64,000 nt of DNA from Flagellimonas nanhaiensis (lineage in GTDB: Bacteria; Bacteroidota; Bacteroidia; Flavobacteriales; Flavobacteriaceae): NCBI RefSeq assembly GCF_003382275.1, contig NZ_QTJX01000003.1, positions 124,001 to 188,000 of the forward strand, in the 5' to 3' direction. Below, one piece after another: positions 35,801 through 43,192 of the stretch. The notes under the pieces were generated by a model. It made no database searches, had not been told where the DNA came from, and saw only the letters and a program-made list of their open reading frames with translations. The stretch's first letter is position 1; every line of letters starts with the position of its first letter. Made by a program: the position numbers and the translations under genes.

Positions 35801-36138
35801 GCCTTCTTCTTTGAAATGAGTTTTTTGGTAAGGTTGGTTATGGTCCAAAAGGTGAACAAAACTGCCAAAGCACTTGATACCACGGAGACGGCATTCACCA
35901 TTAGTGCAATCTTGGAAGGATCATTAAAGGCAAAAAGGGCGAAAAAGGCGCCTATCATTTGTAAAAGTGGCGCTCCTGGAGGGTGGCCCACCTGCAATTT
36001 TGCAGAAGTGGTAATGTACTCCCCGGCATCCCAAAAACTCCCAGTGGGTTCAACGGTAAGTGCATATACGATAAAGGCTATTAGGAAGGAAACCCACCCT
36101 AGAATGGTGTCCCATTTTTTGAAGTCTTTTGCGAACAT
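32806..36138 (-). CDS. DUF2723 multi-spanning membrane protein
   Basis: An 1110-residue protein; the start is the ATG giving MFAKDFKKWDTILGW, as 23 upstream in-frame codons add nothing recognisable. The N-terminal half has about 12 transmembrane helices and the DUF2723 hallmark FWDAGEYITTSAKLQVGHPPGAPL, where the acidic residue after the first helix resembles the catalytic Asp of PMT/ArnT-type GT-C glycosyltransferases. Residues about 700-900 are soluble (FTIGDNDTFPLWYAQEIEG), and the C-terminus has TPR-like helices and an acidic tail. It likely transfers sugar from a lipid carrier to proteins or polymers at the outer face of the inner membrane; donor and acceptor are unknown. Confidence 0.88.
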   Translation of the reverse strand: MFAKDFKKWDTILGWVSFLIAFIVYALTVEPTGSFWDAGEYITTSAKLQVGHPPGAPLLQMIGAFFALFAFNDPSKIALMVNAVSVVSSALAVLFTFWTITNLTKKLISKKKAVTNSKAIAIFGSGMVGALAFTFSDSFWFNAVETEVYAMASFIMALLLWLGLKWTDNLDEPRGHRWLLLICFVIGLTFGIQFMGFLAIPSIGLLFYFKKYKKTTVKGFLLANLAVIGVLILVYKFSLTYVLKLFGWSEVFFINEVGLPFNSGTIIMGLIFIFAFFFALRYTRKNNFHTGNIIVLCLMFLILGFSSWLMLPIRANANTVVNENNPSDARSLLAYYNREQYPGVDSPFYGAYYSDTFAPAGEDKDDRPKYEKDEKLGKYVIVNNYKNAMQGPNEKHVGIMPRMWSDQHAENYIRYFGELDFRIKSEYISNNDLRQAVGQFKTAYQQGELDAEQYVRFLREFGEYIEVEPPTFGQNLRYLFQFQFGYMYMRYFMWNFAGRQNDVQGRYDENGHWLSGIGFIDSLRLGSQDNLPSDWKNNKSRNTYFFLPLLLGIIGIVFQISKNPKHFWALLVFFLFTGLAIQFYTNPYIFQPRERDYSLVGSFYVFCIWIGIGVYGLYDEFRKFLSAKIAAPVITTLCLLAVPLLMAFQNWDDHDRSGRYTARSTAKAYLDSCQEDVGAILFTIGDNDTFPLWYAQEIEGHRTDVRIVNTSLFATDWYIDQMKRKAYESDPIPSQLTHDKYRYGSRDAVYYQGITESRWNIKDFMNWIGSDKPQTKFKYLLEKQGADLSNYPESNLDIVYYPTNKIRIPVNKKNVLESGIVKEKDSALIVDYIDIDLPQSALPKNRILMLDLIANNDWKRPVYFSGGSFDRAEYIWMKDYLQLDGLVYKLVPIKTKNESSFEMGRIDTDLMYEIVTKWDWGNSGSDKIYHDPQTRSQGLSFRSNLARLMETLIAENKIDKAKDIIEIAMTNMPVEHYGFYAFVEPYVDGYYKVGETEKAHALFEKLKKVYQERLEYYAGVPLDEQYEKIDDILADMQAYRRNIDILIENGDRELAESEMIIFNEYIDKFSQFMGSDDDTFEEDPVQDPDLQDSVPMDTIEAVQDSAVLEQ

Positions 36139-36258
36139 ATGAATGGTTGTTAACCGAGTTGGGGCGAATTTAGTAAATATAAGAGAGAAGCCTGACCAAT
36201 TTTGCAAAAGCTTTAACAGCAGACAGGTAGAAAAATAGACCGTATTCTTTGGAAATTA

Positions 36259-36289
36259 TTTGTAGAAGCCAAAGTTTGTTATAAATTTG
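36259..36289 (+). promoter_or_regulatory. Candidate tRNA-Gln promoter
   Basis: TTTG (36259-36262), 19 nt, then TAAATTTG (36282-36289). Both elements match the Bacteroidota consensus. The tRNA begins 43 nt further on. Confidence 0.55.
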
Positions 36290-36331
36290 CACGCTCGAAA
36301 GCTGAAGTTGATTCAACTTAAATTATGGTAC

Positions 36332-36403
36332 TGGCCTATGGTGTAATTGGTAACACAGCTGATTTTGGTTCAGTCGTTCAAGGTTCGAGTCCTTGTAGGC
36401 CAA
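36332..36403 (+). tRNA. tRNA-Gln (anticodon UUG)
   Basis: A complete cloverleaf of 72 nt. The acceptor stem TGGCCTA pairs with TAGGCCA and A is the discriminator base. The D-stem is GTGT/ACAC, the anticodon stem GCTGA/TCAGT holds the loop TTTTGGT with anticodon TTG, and the T-stem CAAGG/CCTTG closes a TTCGAGT loop. CCA is not encoded. It reads CAA (and by wobble CAG) codons. It is single, with its own promoter match upstream and a terminator right after it. Confidence 0.95.
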
Positions 36404-36406
36404 CAG

Positions 36407-36440
36407 AAACCCCTTAAAAACTTCGTTTTTAAGGGGTTTT
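36407..36440. terminator. Strong bidirectional terminator after tRNA-Gln
   Basis: A 14-15-bp stem made of AAACCCCTTAAAAAC and its complement around a TTC loop, followed by T-rich sequence. The 3' end of the convergent HXXEE gene lies inside the element. Confidence 0.85.
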
Positions 36441-36992
36441 GTTCTTTTTGACAGACTCCATCATAATATACAAGCCATAGGATGCCGGTATTAATGGAAA
36501 TATTGCTGTATACATGCCAGAAACATAGTGAAAGGTGCCATCATGTATAAAAGGAAAGACAAAATGTGACAACTCCGAAATGGTCATTGCCACAAAAAAG
36601 AAGCATAGTAAATAGTGTCCCACCCTTGTCTCTTTAATAATCAGTATTGCGCCGGTAACCCATAGTATTGGGGCTGCAAAGGCCGCAATGGTCACGAAAT
36701 TTTTCTCCAACATATGAAATCCAGTGATTTCGGTCATGGCAACCTCAAAATCTGTTATATACTCTTCGTAAACATGAATGATGAATAGCATTACCGTGAA
36801 TAGGTATGGAACAATTATCTTTCTAGTGGATATGGGTGTTCTAAAGGTGGTGAAAATCCAAAGGAGAAATCCGCCTATGGAAGCCGAAGAAAAGATAAGC
36901 GCGGGTATTTTCCCTAAAAAGATAAATGCTGAACCAATAAACAGAATATTGATTAATACAACGATTCCCAAGGATACACTTTTACTGTTCAT
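36429..36992 (-). CDS. HXXEE-type membrane protein
   Basis: A 187-residue polytopic membrane protein with about five or six helices. In helix 3 it has H73-V-Y-E76-E77, the motif that names the HXXEE family, and a second charged intramembrane spot around ETR and ELSHF. Such buried His/Glu groups suggest metal binding or catalysis, but no member has a function I can name. The last codons overlap the terminator shared with tRNA-Gln. It is 62 nt downstream of the lipoprotein hydrolase on the same strand, so they may be one operon. Confidence 0.75.
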   Translation of the reverse strand: MNSKSVSLGIVVLINILFIGSAFIFLGKIPALIFSSASIGGFLLWIFTTFRTPISTRKIIVPYLFTVMLFIIHVYEEYITDFEVAMTEITGFHMLEKNFVTIAAFAAPILWVTGAILIIKETRVGHYLLCFFFVAMTISELSHFVFPFIHDGTFHYVSGMYTAIFPLIPASYGLYIMMESVKKNKTP

Positions 36993-37054
36993 CTTTTATA
37001 AATTAAAATGGTTGATTCGTTATTGTATTGGCAGTGAATCTTCTAAAATCCAGA

Positions 37055-37915
37055 TTATTTGTTGTCATTCAACCAATTCTCCAAATTTTGAAGCAACATA
37101 CTGGGATAAGCCTGCGTGTCTATGTCCAATAAGTCATGGTCTGCATTTTCATAGAAATGAATGGTGAATTTTGATTTCTGCATTCCTTCTATCAAAGCCT
37201 TATCATATAAAGTGGGATGGCTTTGATCTTTACCACCTAAAATAAAAAGTGTGGGCACGTCAGTTTCTGTTAGAGTTGGTTTTGGATCGTACCCAAGAGG
37301 TCCGTCATATTCGTTTAAGGCCTCGTTTGCATCTTCAATGGAATAGTTGGATTGTTCGATTAGATTTTCATAGTGTTGTTCAATACCAGTTGAGGTTGCT
37401 CCTCCGCTTGCCATTACCATCAATCCAATGTCTTTACCAATTTTGTCATAAGCAATTGTGTTGACCCATGTGCCCTGGCTAGAGCCGAACAATCCAATCT
37501 TATTTGTGTCAATCAACCCATGTGTCTTTAATAGTTCCACTATGCTGATAACATCATCAGCACGTGCCGACAAAAATTCCAATGGATTCTCAGGAATCTC
37601 GATGGGATAAGAGCCTGTGGAATTACCTAGACCTCTTTTATCATAAATGTAAAGTCCATAGCCAAATGAATTAAACAGGGAAACAAAGTTGGTCAGACCG
37701 GCTTTTGTTTCTTCTCCAGAACCTGGAACGATAATCATTGTTGGGAAGGGTCCGTTTCCATCAGGTAAAAACAATTCACCTTCTATAGAGCCATTTTCGA
37801 CTTGGGTCGTAAATATACCTTGGCGCTCAATCTGATCAGAGGGAATTGAATCATCTTCCTTGGAACAGGAAATAAAAAAACCTAGCAGTATTACTGAAAT
37901 TAGCGAATATCTCAT
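37055..37915 (-). CDS. Alpha/beta hydrolase lipoprotein
   Basis: A 286-residue exported hydrolase. The lipoprotein signal is ILLGFFISCSKEDDS, with Cys at about 17. The fold opens with TMIIVPGSGEETKAG (oxyanion region), the nucleophile elbow is GLFGSSQGTWVN, the acid is likely the Asp in ILGGKDQSHPTL, and the His is in ENADHDLLD. The catalytic triad is therefore complete. Related to BAAT/acyl-CoA-thioester or dienelactone-type hydrolases; substrate unknown. It is divergent from the AraC-type regulator gene over a 226-nt gap, which makes it a possible target of that regulator. Confidence 0.85.
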   Translation of the reverse strand: MRYSLISVILLGFFISCSKEDDSIPSDQIERQGIFTTQVENGSIEGELFLPDGNGPFPTMIIVPGSGEETKAGLTNFVSLFNSFGYGLYIYDKRGLGNSTGSYPIEIPENPLEFLSARADDVISIVELLKTHGLIDTNKIGLFGSSQGTWVNTIAYDKIGKDIGLMVMASGGATSTGIEQHYENLIEQSNYSIEDANEALNEYDGPLGYDPKPTLTETDVPTLFILGGKDQSHPTLYDKALIEGMQKSKFTIHFYENADHDLLDIDTQAYPSMLLQNLENWLNDNK

Positions 37916-38141
37916 TTTGTTTTAGTTTTATGATGAGTTGCAAAGGAGAACATATTTGAAAAGCTAAATGCCTCATGTTATAGTTTGAGTCTATGTTTGG
38001 CTAATGAGACCTTATATTTTTTGCAAGAAGAGTTTGAAACAAAATAGGATATGGGCCTTGTTCAACATACTTTGCTATTTTGAGTATTTTAGAAATGTCC
38101 GTCTTTAAGAAGGGGATGTCAATAAAAATGATTTTAACCCA

Positions 38142-39275
38142 ATGATTTTTCCCATTGTAATTGGTTTGACCATTCTGTCAATATTCTTTTTGTTCATCAT
38201 AAACAAAAAGAACAAGGTTTTGAGCGATTATTACCTGATTGCCATAATCTTGTTTTTTGTGGGCATTCTCGGGTCGCATATCTTAATGGAAACATGGCCC
38301 TCCATTGTGGTCTATTTAATTGTCCTCTTTTTCAATACGTACTATTTTCCAGTGCTCGTGATATACGGGCTCATTCTGTTGGATGGAAAAAACAAGCTCA
38401 ACAAAAACTGGTTGTGGATTTTCTGTTACCCCATCATTTATAATGTATTCTTGGTGCTGGATATTTTGGTGTTCAATGATTACAGTTCCTTTGCTGATAT
38501 GCAATCCTTATTTGATAGGCCAACAAAATATCAGCTCTTCTTTTATATCACCCAATATATATATGTTATAGTGTTACTGGTATGGCTGGCAAAAAAACTT
38601 AACGCTTATACCGCAAAGATTAAAAATGTTCATTCCTCAATAGAACATATCAATTTAAACTGGTTCCGTTATTTTATACTATCGTTTCTTGGTTTAAGTT
38701 CATCTGGATTTGTTGTCTTTCTGTGTTTCAGCTTTGGAATAATTGATAACATTGAAATTCCATTCGGGATTGAGTACATAATTTTTATACTACTCCTATT
38801 TTATCTGTGCTACAATGGAATAAGACAATATACCATTGCTGATATGAATCACAAGCAGCTAGGTTCCCAAACAAAATCCCAGCCTATTGAGAAGTACCAG
38901 TCTTCCAATCTGGACAATGAAAGTATCGATTTCCATTTCCAGGAAATCACACAATTGTTTGATGAAGAGAAAGTTTTTTTGGAGCCCCAATTAAAAATTG
39001 ATGACGTAGCCTCAAAACTCAATATTTCAGTGCATAAAATTTCCCAAGTAATCAATTCAAGGTCAAACAAGAACTTCTATGACTTTGTAAACCGTTACCG
39101 TGTTGAATACTTCAAAAAATTGCTTTCAGACCCAAATCATAGAAAGTTCACAATTCTTTCTTTAGGCATTGAAAGTGGTTTTAATTCTAAAGCTTCAATG
39201 AATCGGGTTTTTAAGAACTATGAGGGGCAATCTCCGAAGGAGTTCCAAAAATCCCAGCATAATTTCAATTCCTGA
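38142..39275 (+). CDS. Membrane-anchored AraC family regulator
   Basis: A 377-residue protein with about seven transmembrane helices in the first 225 residues and an AraC/XylS-type DNA-binding domain at 270-375 (LKIDDVASKLNISVHKISQVIN, then the second HTH ILSLGIESGFNSKASMNRVFKN and GQSPKEFQ). The layout is typical of Bacteroidota one-component membrane regulators that sense an external or membrane signal. It is flanked by a divergent lipoprotein hydrolase and a downstream secreted beta-lactamase-fold hydrolase, either of which may be controlled by it. Signal unknown. Confidence 0.9.
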   Translation: MIFPIVIGLTILSIFFLFIINKKNKVLSDYYLIAIILFFVGILGSHILMETWPSIVVYLIVLFFNTYYFPVLVIYGLILLDGKNKLNKNWLWIFCYPIIYNVFLVLDILVFNDYSSFADMQSLFDRPTKYQLFFYITQYIYVIVLLVWLAKKLNAYTAKIKNVHSSIEHINLNWFRYFILSFLGLSSSGFVVFLCFSFGIIDNIEIPFGIEYIIFILLLFYLCYNGIRQYTIADMNHKQLGSQTKSQPIEKYQSSNLDNESIDFHFQEITQLFDEEKVFLEPQLKIDDVASKLNISVHKISQVINSRSNKNFYDFVNRYRVEYFKKLLSDPNHRKFTILSLGIESGFNSKASMNRVFKNYEGQSPKEFQKSQHNFNS

Positions 39276-39386
39276 ACAGGGTTTTCCGAAAAGTTAATTG
39301 GTCTCAAATTACCGCATGAGGCATTTATCGTGTACCGTGAACGGATATTTGCGCAAAACAATTAACAATCCAAATTTCTATTTAAA

Positions 39387-40535
39387 ATGAAAAACGAGTT
39401 TTCAATAATCAAGAAATACCTCTATGCGTCCCTTTTGTTCATGTTCATCTACTGGTTGCAGAGTTGCAGTAGCGATGATAGCAGCAATGATATACCCCAA
39501 AATCTTTCTGCTGTAATTGACGATGTTTTAGAAAAGCAGGCTTCTAACCGACCTGGAGTTGCCGTCTTAGTAAGAAAAGATGGAGATGTAGTTTATCAAC
39601 AGACCAAAGGTCTAGCAAGAACCAGTGATAATCTTTCCATAAATTCCAACACTGGATTTCGAATTGGTTCCATAACCAAAACCTTTACGGCCCTAGGGAT
39701 AATGAAACTAGTGGAGCAGGATTTGATTTCTTTAGAAGACAAGGTTATGGATTTTATTCCTGAGTTATCCGATGCCTTTAGTAGTATATCCGTAAAGCAA
39801 TTGCTGGACCATAGTGCGGGGCTTTTGGATTATATTGATGACAACAATGATTTATCCACTTTGGATGGAGTTACCACTTCTCAAGTGCTGGATTTGATTC
39901 CGATATCTGGATTAGAAAATCTACTTTTTGAACCCGGAACTTCGGCTGAGTACTCCAACACCGGCTATGTTTTTTTAGCCTTGATCATAGAGCGAATAAG
40001 TAGAATGAGCTACCCATCTTATATGCAAACCAACATATTTGCACCACTTGGAATGAGCAACACCTTTGTTATTAATGAAAATGAACATTTGGGAGATAAG
40101 AATGGCAACTACGCTCTAAATTTTGGTAATTTAATTAAGGTAAAAGGCTTTGATTCCCTGATTTATGGCCCAAGTGGAATAGTAAGTACCATCAATGACC
40201 TTAATCTATTTGTTGAGGCAATACTGTTAAATCAGATTGTTTCTGAAACCACACTACAGTCAATGATACAACCCTCCTCATCAATTTCCTGGTTGGGGGA
40301 TTATGGCCTTGGTTGGATTACAGGCACAGGAACCAATTATTGGCATCAAGATGCCAATCTTACAGACTCCAATGATTATTGGCATATTGGTGGATTTGAT
40401 GGGTATCGCAGTATTTTATCCATTAACCCGAACCTAAATCTTGAAATAATCATATTGACCAATAATGGAGATGCTAGTCAAGAACTATCTTACTCCATAG
40501 TGAGAAAGGTTAGGGAATATTACAAGGGCAATTAG
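39387..40535 (+). CDS. Secreted serine hydrolase of the class C beta-lactamase family
   Basis: A 382-residue protein with an N-terminal membrane segment ending in WLQSCSSDDSS, a lipobox, so probably a lipoprotein. The active-site motifs of the beta-lactamase/D-peptidase fold are complete: S-x-x-K in RIGSITKTFTALG (about residue 92-95), Y-x-N in AEYSNTGYVF (about 189), and the third motif H-I-G-G in WHIGGFDGYRS (about 332). Members are D-alanyl peptidases, esterases or penicillin-binding-like enzymes; resistance cannot be inferred. It follows the AraC regulator by 111 nt in the same direction. Confidence 0.9.
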   Translation: MKNEFSIIKKYLYASLLFMFIYWLQSCSSDDSSNDIPQNLSAVIDDVLEKQASNRPGVAVLVRKDGDVVYQQTKGLARTSDNLSINSNTGFRIGSITKTFTALGIMKLVEQDLISLEDKVMDFIPELSDAFSSISVKQLLDHSAGLLDYIDDNNDLSTLDGVTTSQVLDLIPISGLENLLFEPGTSAEYSNTGYVFLALIIERISRMSYPSYMQTNIFAPLGMSNTFVINENEHLGDKNGNYALNFGNLIKVKGFDSLIYGPSGIVSTINDLNLFVEAILLNQIVSETTLQSMIQPSSSISWLGDYGLGWITGTGTNYWHQDANLTDSNDYWHIGGFDGYRSILSINPNLNLEIIILTNNGDASQELSYSIVRKVREYYKGN

Positions 40536-40567
40536 GGAATACTTAGCCATCAATAAAAAAATGAATT

Positions 40568-40906
40568 ATGGTATTGGCAATAACCAGCATCGAATTAAAA
40601 TCGCCCCTTTTGTTCTTCAGATTATCACTGGTTTCACTACAAGTGATAAATCAATTAAAGAACTCCTCATGTATAGACTATAGAACCACAGGGTTTTGGA
40701 AAAAACACTATACAATTACCTTGTGGAGAGACAAAGAAGAAATGCAGAATTTCTCACGAAATGGAAATCACCTATATGCCATGGGCAAGAGTAGATTCAT
40801 TGCTAAGGAAATAAGAGTTGCAATCCTAAATATGGATGAGTTCCCAAATTGGAAAGAAGCTAAGACTCTACTGGCTCATTCTGGTAAAATTCACAAGTAT
40901 GAATGA
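40568..40906 (+). CDS. DUF3291-like dimeric alpha/beta-barrel protein
   Basis: A 112-residue protein with the pattern of small ferredoxin-like, dimeric alpha+beta barrel proteins: VLAITSIELKSPLLFFRLSL, then TTGFWKKHYTITLWRDKEEMQNF with the Trp and the F/H positions seen in DUF3291 and spheroidene-monooxygenase-like proteins. It has no signal peptide. The final codons overlap the next gene in the form ATGAATGA, so it is translationally coupled to the esterase. A role in handling a small lipophilic compound is possible but unproven. Confidence 0.72.
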   Translation: MVLAITSIELKSPLLFFRLSLVSLQVINQLKNSSCIDYRTTGFWKKHYTITLWRDKEEMQNFSRNGNHLYAMGKSRFIAKEIRVAILNMDEFPNWKEAKTLLAHSGKIHKYE

Positions 40907-41870
40907 ATCAAAATACACCTTCAATCTAGTATTTGTCATTACTCGTGTACTTTTTCGAAGAATTTTTAACATTAAAAAATACCCTAATTGGTCTTTGAAA
41001 ACAGAAATCATATGGGCCACATCGCGATTGACTCTTTTATCCTCCAATGAATATGGACTGCCATGGCTTAAAAGCTTATCCAAAAAATTTACCCCTAAAC
41101 CTAAGATGGGAAAGAAAGTCAATATTGAACATGCGACCTTAAATGGAACTGTATTTTTGAAAATCACTCCGCTAAAACCCTATAAAAGCGATAGTGCCAT
41201 TATTTATTTTCATGGGGGTGGGTATGTTTTGGGTTCTCCGGAAGCGACCTTGGAATTTTCAGTTAAACTGAGTTCTTGCTCAAACCTGGCCATATATGTT
41301 CCTGATTATCCAAAGGCGCCAGAAATGTTATATCCAAAGGCCCACACTTCAAGCATTGATTTTGTGAGGGACATTTCAGGAAACTATGATGATTTACTTT
41401 TGATGGGGGATTCTGCAGGAGCTGCACTGGTTTTATCAACATTTAAAAATCTAAAAGCAGTGGAAAAGGATAAGATTTCAGGAACAGTTTTAATTTCTCC
41501 TTGGATTGATCCATTGGCAAGTGCAGGTTCCATAAATTACAATGCCGATAATGATGTTGGAAACCGAACATTTGTTACGAATTGTTATCGACTTTATCTG
41601 GGACAAAAAACTGAAAATCCAGAGCACCCCATGACATTTGACAAGTCAAATATTATCTCCATGCCAAGAACATTTGTAAGTGTGGGAAGTGCCGAGATTC
41701 TCTTCAGCCAAGTTTCAGAATTCCAAAACAATCTATTGAAAATGGATACCAAAGTACATTTTAGAACATATAAGAATATGTTCCATACATTTTGGAACCA
41801 TCCCAAGAACATTGGTGAGGCGATGCAACTTATTCATGATATTTCCAATTGGATTTTCAAGTGGGAATAA
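40899..41870 (+). CDS. HSL-type alpha/beta hydrolase (esterase)
   Basis: A 323-residue hormone-sensitive-lipase-type hydrolase. The start is the ATG giving MNESKYTFNLVFVITR, which overlaps the end of the preceding gene by eight bases; an earlier ATG at 40836 would lie well inside that gene. The oxyanion motif is YFHGGGYVLGSPE (HGGG), the nucleophile is in LLMGDSAGAAL, the acid position has SAEILFSQ (Glu where Asp is usual) and the His is in NMFHTFWNH. It should hydrolyse esters of short or bulky acids such as acetylated sterols or drugs; substrate unknown. Confidence 0.88.
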   Translation: MNESKYTFNLVFVITRVLFRRIFNIKKYPNWSLKTEIIWATSRLTLLSSNEYGLPWLKSLSKKFTPKPKMGKKVNIEHATLNGTVFLKITPLKPYKSDSAIIYFHGGGYVLGSPEATLEFSVKLSSCSNLAIYVPDYPKAPEMLYPKAHTSSIDFVRDISGNYDDLLLMGDSAGAALVLSTFKNLKAVEKDKISGTVLISPWIDPLASAGSINYNADNDVGNRTFVTNCYRLYLGQKTENPEHPMTFDKSNIISMPRTFVSVGSAEILFSQVSEFQNNLLKMDTKVHFRTYKNMFHTFWNHPKNIGEAMQLIHDISNWIFKWE

Positions 41871-41982
41871 CTGTAATATGACCTGGTCTCCGTTCCTAAA
41901 AGGGTTTTGAGAGGATAGGTTTTTATGGGTTGCTTAAACTTTCATTATTTTTAGTGAATAGCTTTAACTTGATAAATACAAT

Positions 41983-43089
41983 TTGGACGTAGTTTCTTTG
42001 ACTCAAGTCTCCACCTTCTACGGTTGGTGGCAGTTTTCCGTATGTTTTTTCGCATTCCTGGCTTTAATGTCCATCTGGTATCATATTGGCAAGAAACAAG
42101 ATGATTTTGGCCAAGTATGGTTGGCACTTTCAATTCTTTGTTGGTCATTCTCCGGATTGGTTGAAATTGTTTCCTGGGAGAACATGGGGCTGGGCCTGCA
42201 TTTTAAAGAAGGGTTTAGAAGCATATTTTCATTACTGAACAGTCTTTTTATACTCCTTGCCCTACCGTGGTTTAGATATCTTCCCAAGCCGTTTGAACCT
42301 TTGATCAAGTCCAATTTTTGGCCTTATGTTATTGGAGTGCCATTTGTTTTTGCTCTTTTGCCCACGCTCCATAAAATGTTCCTGGCAAGCACCGCATCGA
42401 TAATCAGCGAACTGGATGTTTATTATGCCATACTGACCTTGTTTTTCCTGGGCTTTGTTTTATGGGAATCATTTGTGAAAAGAAGGTTGCCGCTACTTGG
42501 TTGGCTTTCCATAATTACAGTTTTTATTACCCTATTGGCCCAGATGTACAAGCTTTTGGATGATACCATTAACCTATTGTTGTTCTCGGCCATATTTAAG
42601 ACATCCTTGATAATGCTTTTCTTTGCCTTGGCCCTAAGTTGGGTTAAGGAACTCACCGAAACTGTAATTCCTGCACCGCACCAGCTAAAACTTCATTTTT
42701 TCAGAAAGAGCGGATTGCCAAACAAAGAAAACTTTCAGGTTTCCATGCAAGGATTTTCAAGAAATGAAGATAGGGTGGTGTCGCTTACCCCGGCCCTATA
42801 TAAACTGTTCAAGCTCTTTGCAGAACGTAAACTTGTCGAAGCCGATGGATGGCTCGAAATAAAACCCAAAAATTTCGATGTCTCCAAAACCTATGATATT
42901 AATGACCATAATGAGTTAAAAAGACTTATTTCAGCTTTGCTGGATGGACTCTTTGGCAAAAACTGCTGGACAAAGGATAAACACTTTGTTCCTTTAAAAA
43001 CTACATTATTTGAAATGTCGGAACAAAGGGAAAGAAAAATCAGGCTACTACTTCCCAAGGAAAATATTACCATAGAAAATGAAGGGTAA
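41983..43089 (+). CDS. 7TM membrane protein with possible winged-helix C-terminus
   Basis: A 368-residue protein beginning at TTG. Residues 1-225 hold about seven hydrophobic helices, as in membrane sensors. After a short basic linker, the C-terminal 130 residues are soluble: RVVSLTPALYKLFKLFAERK, then DHNELKRLISALLDGLFGKN and a beta pair KDKHFVPLKTTLFEM. The order of these elements recalls the OmpR-type winged helix, but the match is loose. If right, it is another membrane-bound transcription regulator, here close to the symporter gene 104 nt downstream. I do not recognise the family with confidence. Confidence 0.65.
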   Translation: MDVVSLTQVSTFYGWWQFSVCFFAFLALMSIWYHIGKKQDDFGQVWLALSILCWSFSGLVEIVSWENMGLGLHFKEGFRSIFSLLNSLFILLALPWFRYLPKPFEPLIKSNFWPYVIGVPFVFALLPTLHKMFLASTASIISELDVYYAILTLFFLGFVLWESFVKRRLPLLGWLSIITVFITLLAQMYKLLDDTINLLLFSAIFKTSLIMLFFALALSWVKELTETVIPAPHQLKLHFFRKSGLPNKENFQVSMQGFSRNEDRVVSLTPALYKLFKLFAERKLVEADGWLEIKPKNFDVSKTYDINDHNELKRLISALLDGLFGKNCWTKDKHFVPLKTTLFEMSEQRERKIRLLLPKENITIENEG

Positions 43090-43192
43090 ACTCCTGATTT
43101 GTCAGTTTTTCAGCTACTGACATTTTCATATTCATTCCGACAAAACCCGATTAATCCAATTCTGCTCGTGAAATTTCAGAAACTTTTGGATT

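Noticed and set aside
38851..39250. Helix-turn-helix of the AraC protein as a transposon or phage element mark
   Set aside because: No repeats, integrase or composition change around it; it is an ordinary one-component regulator.
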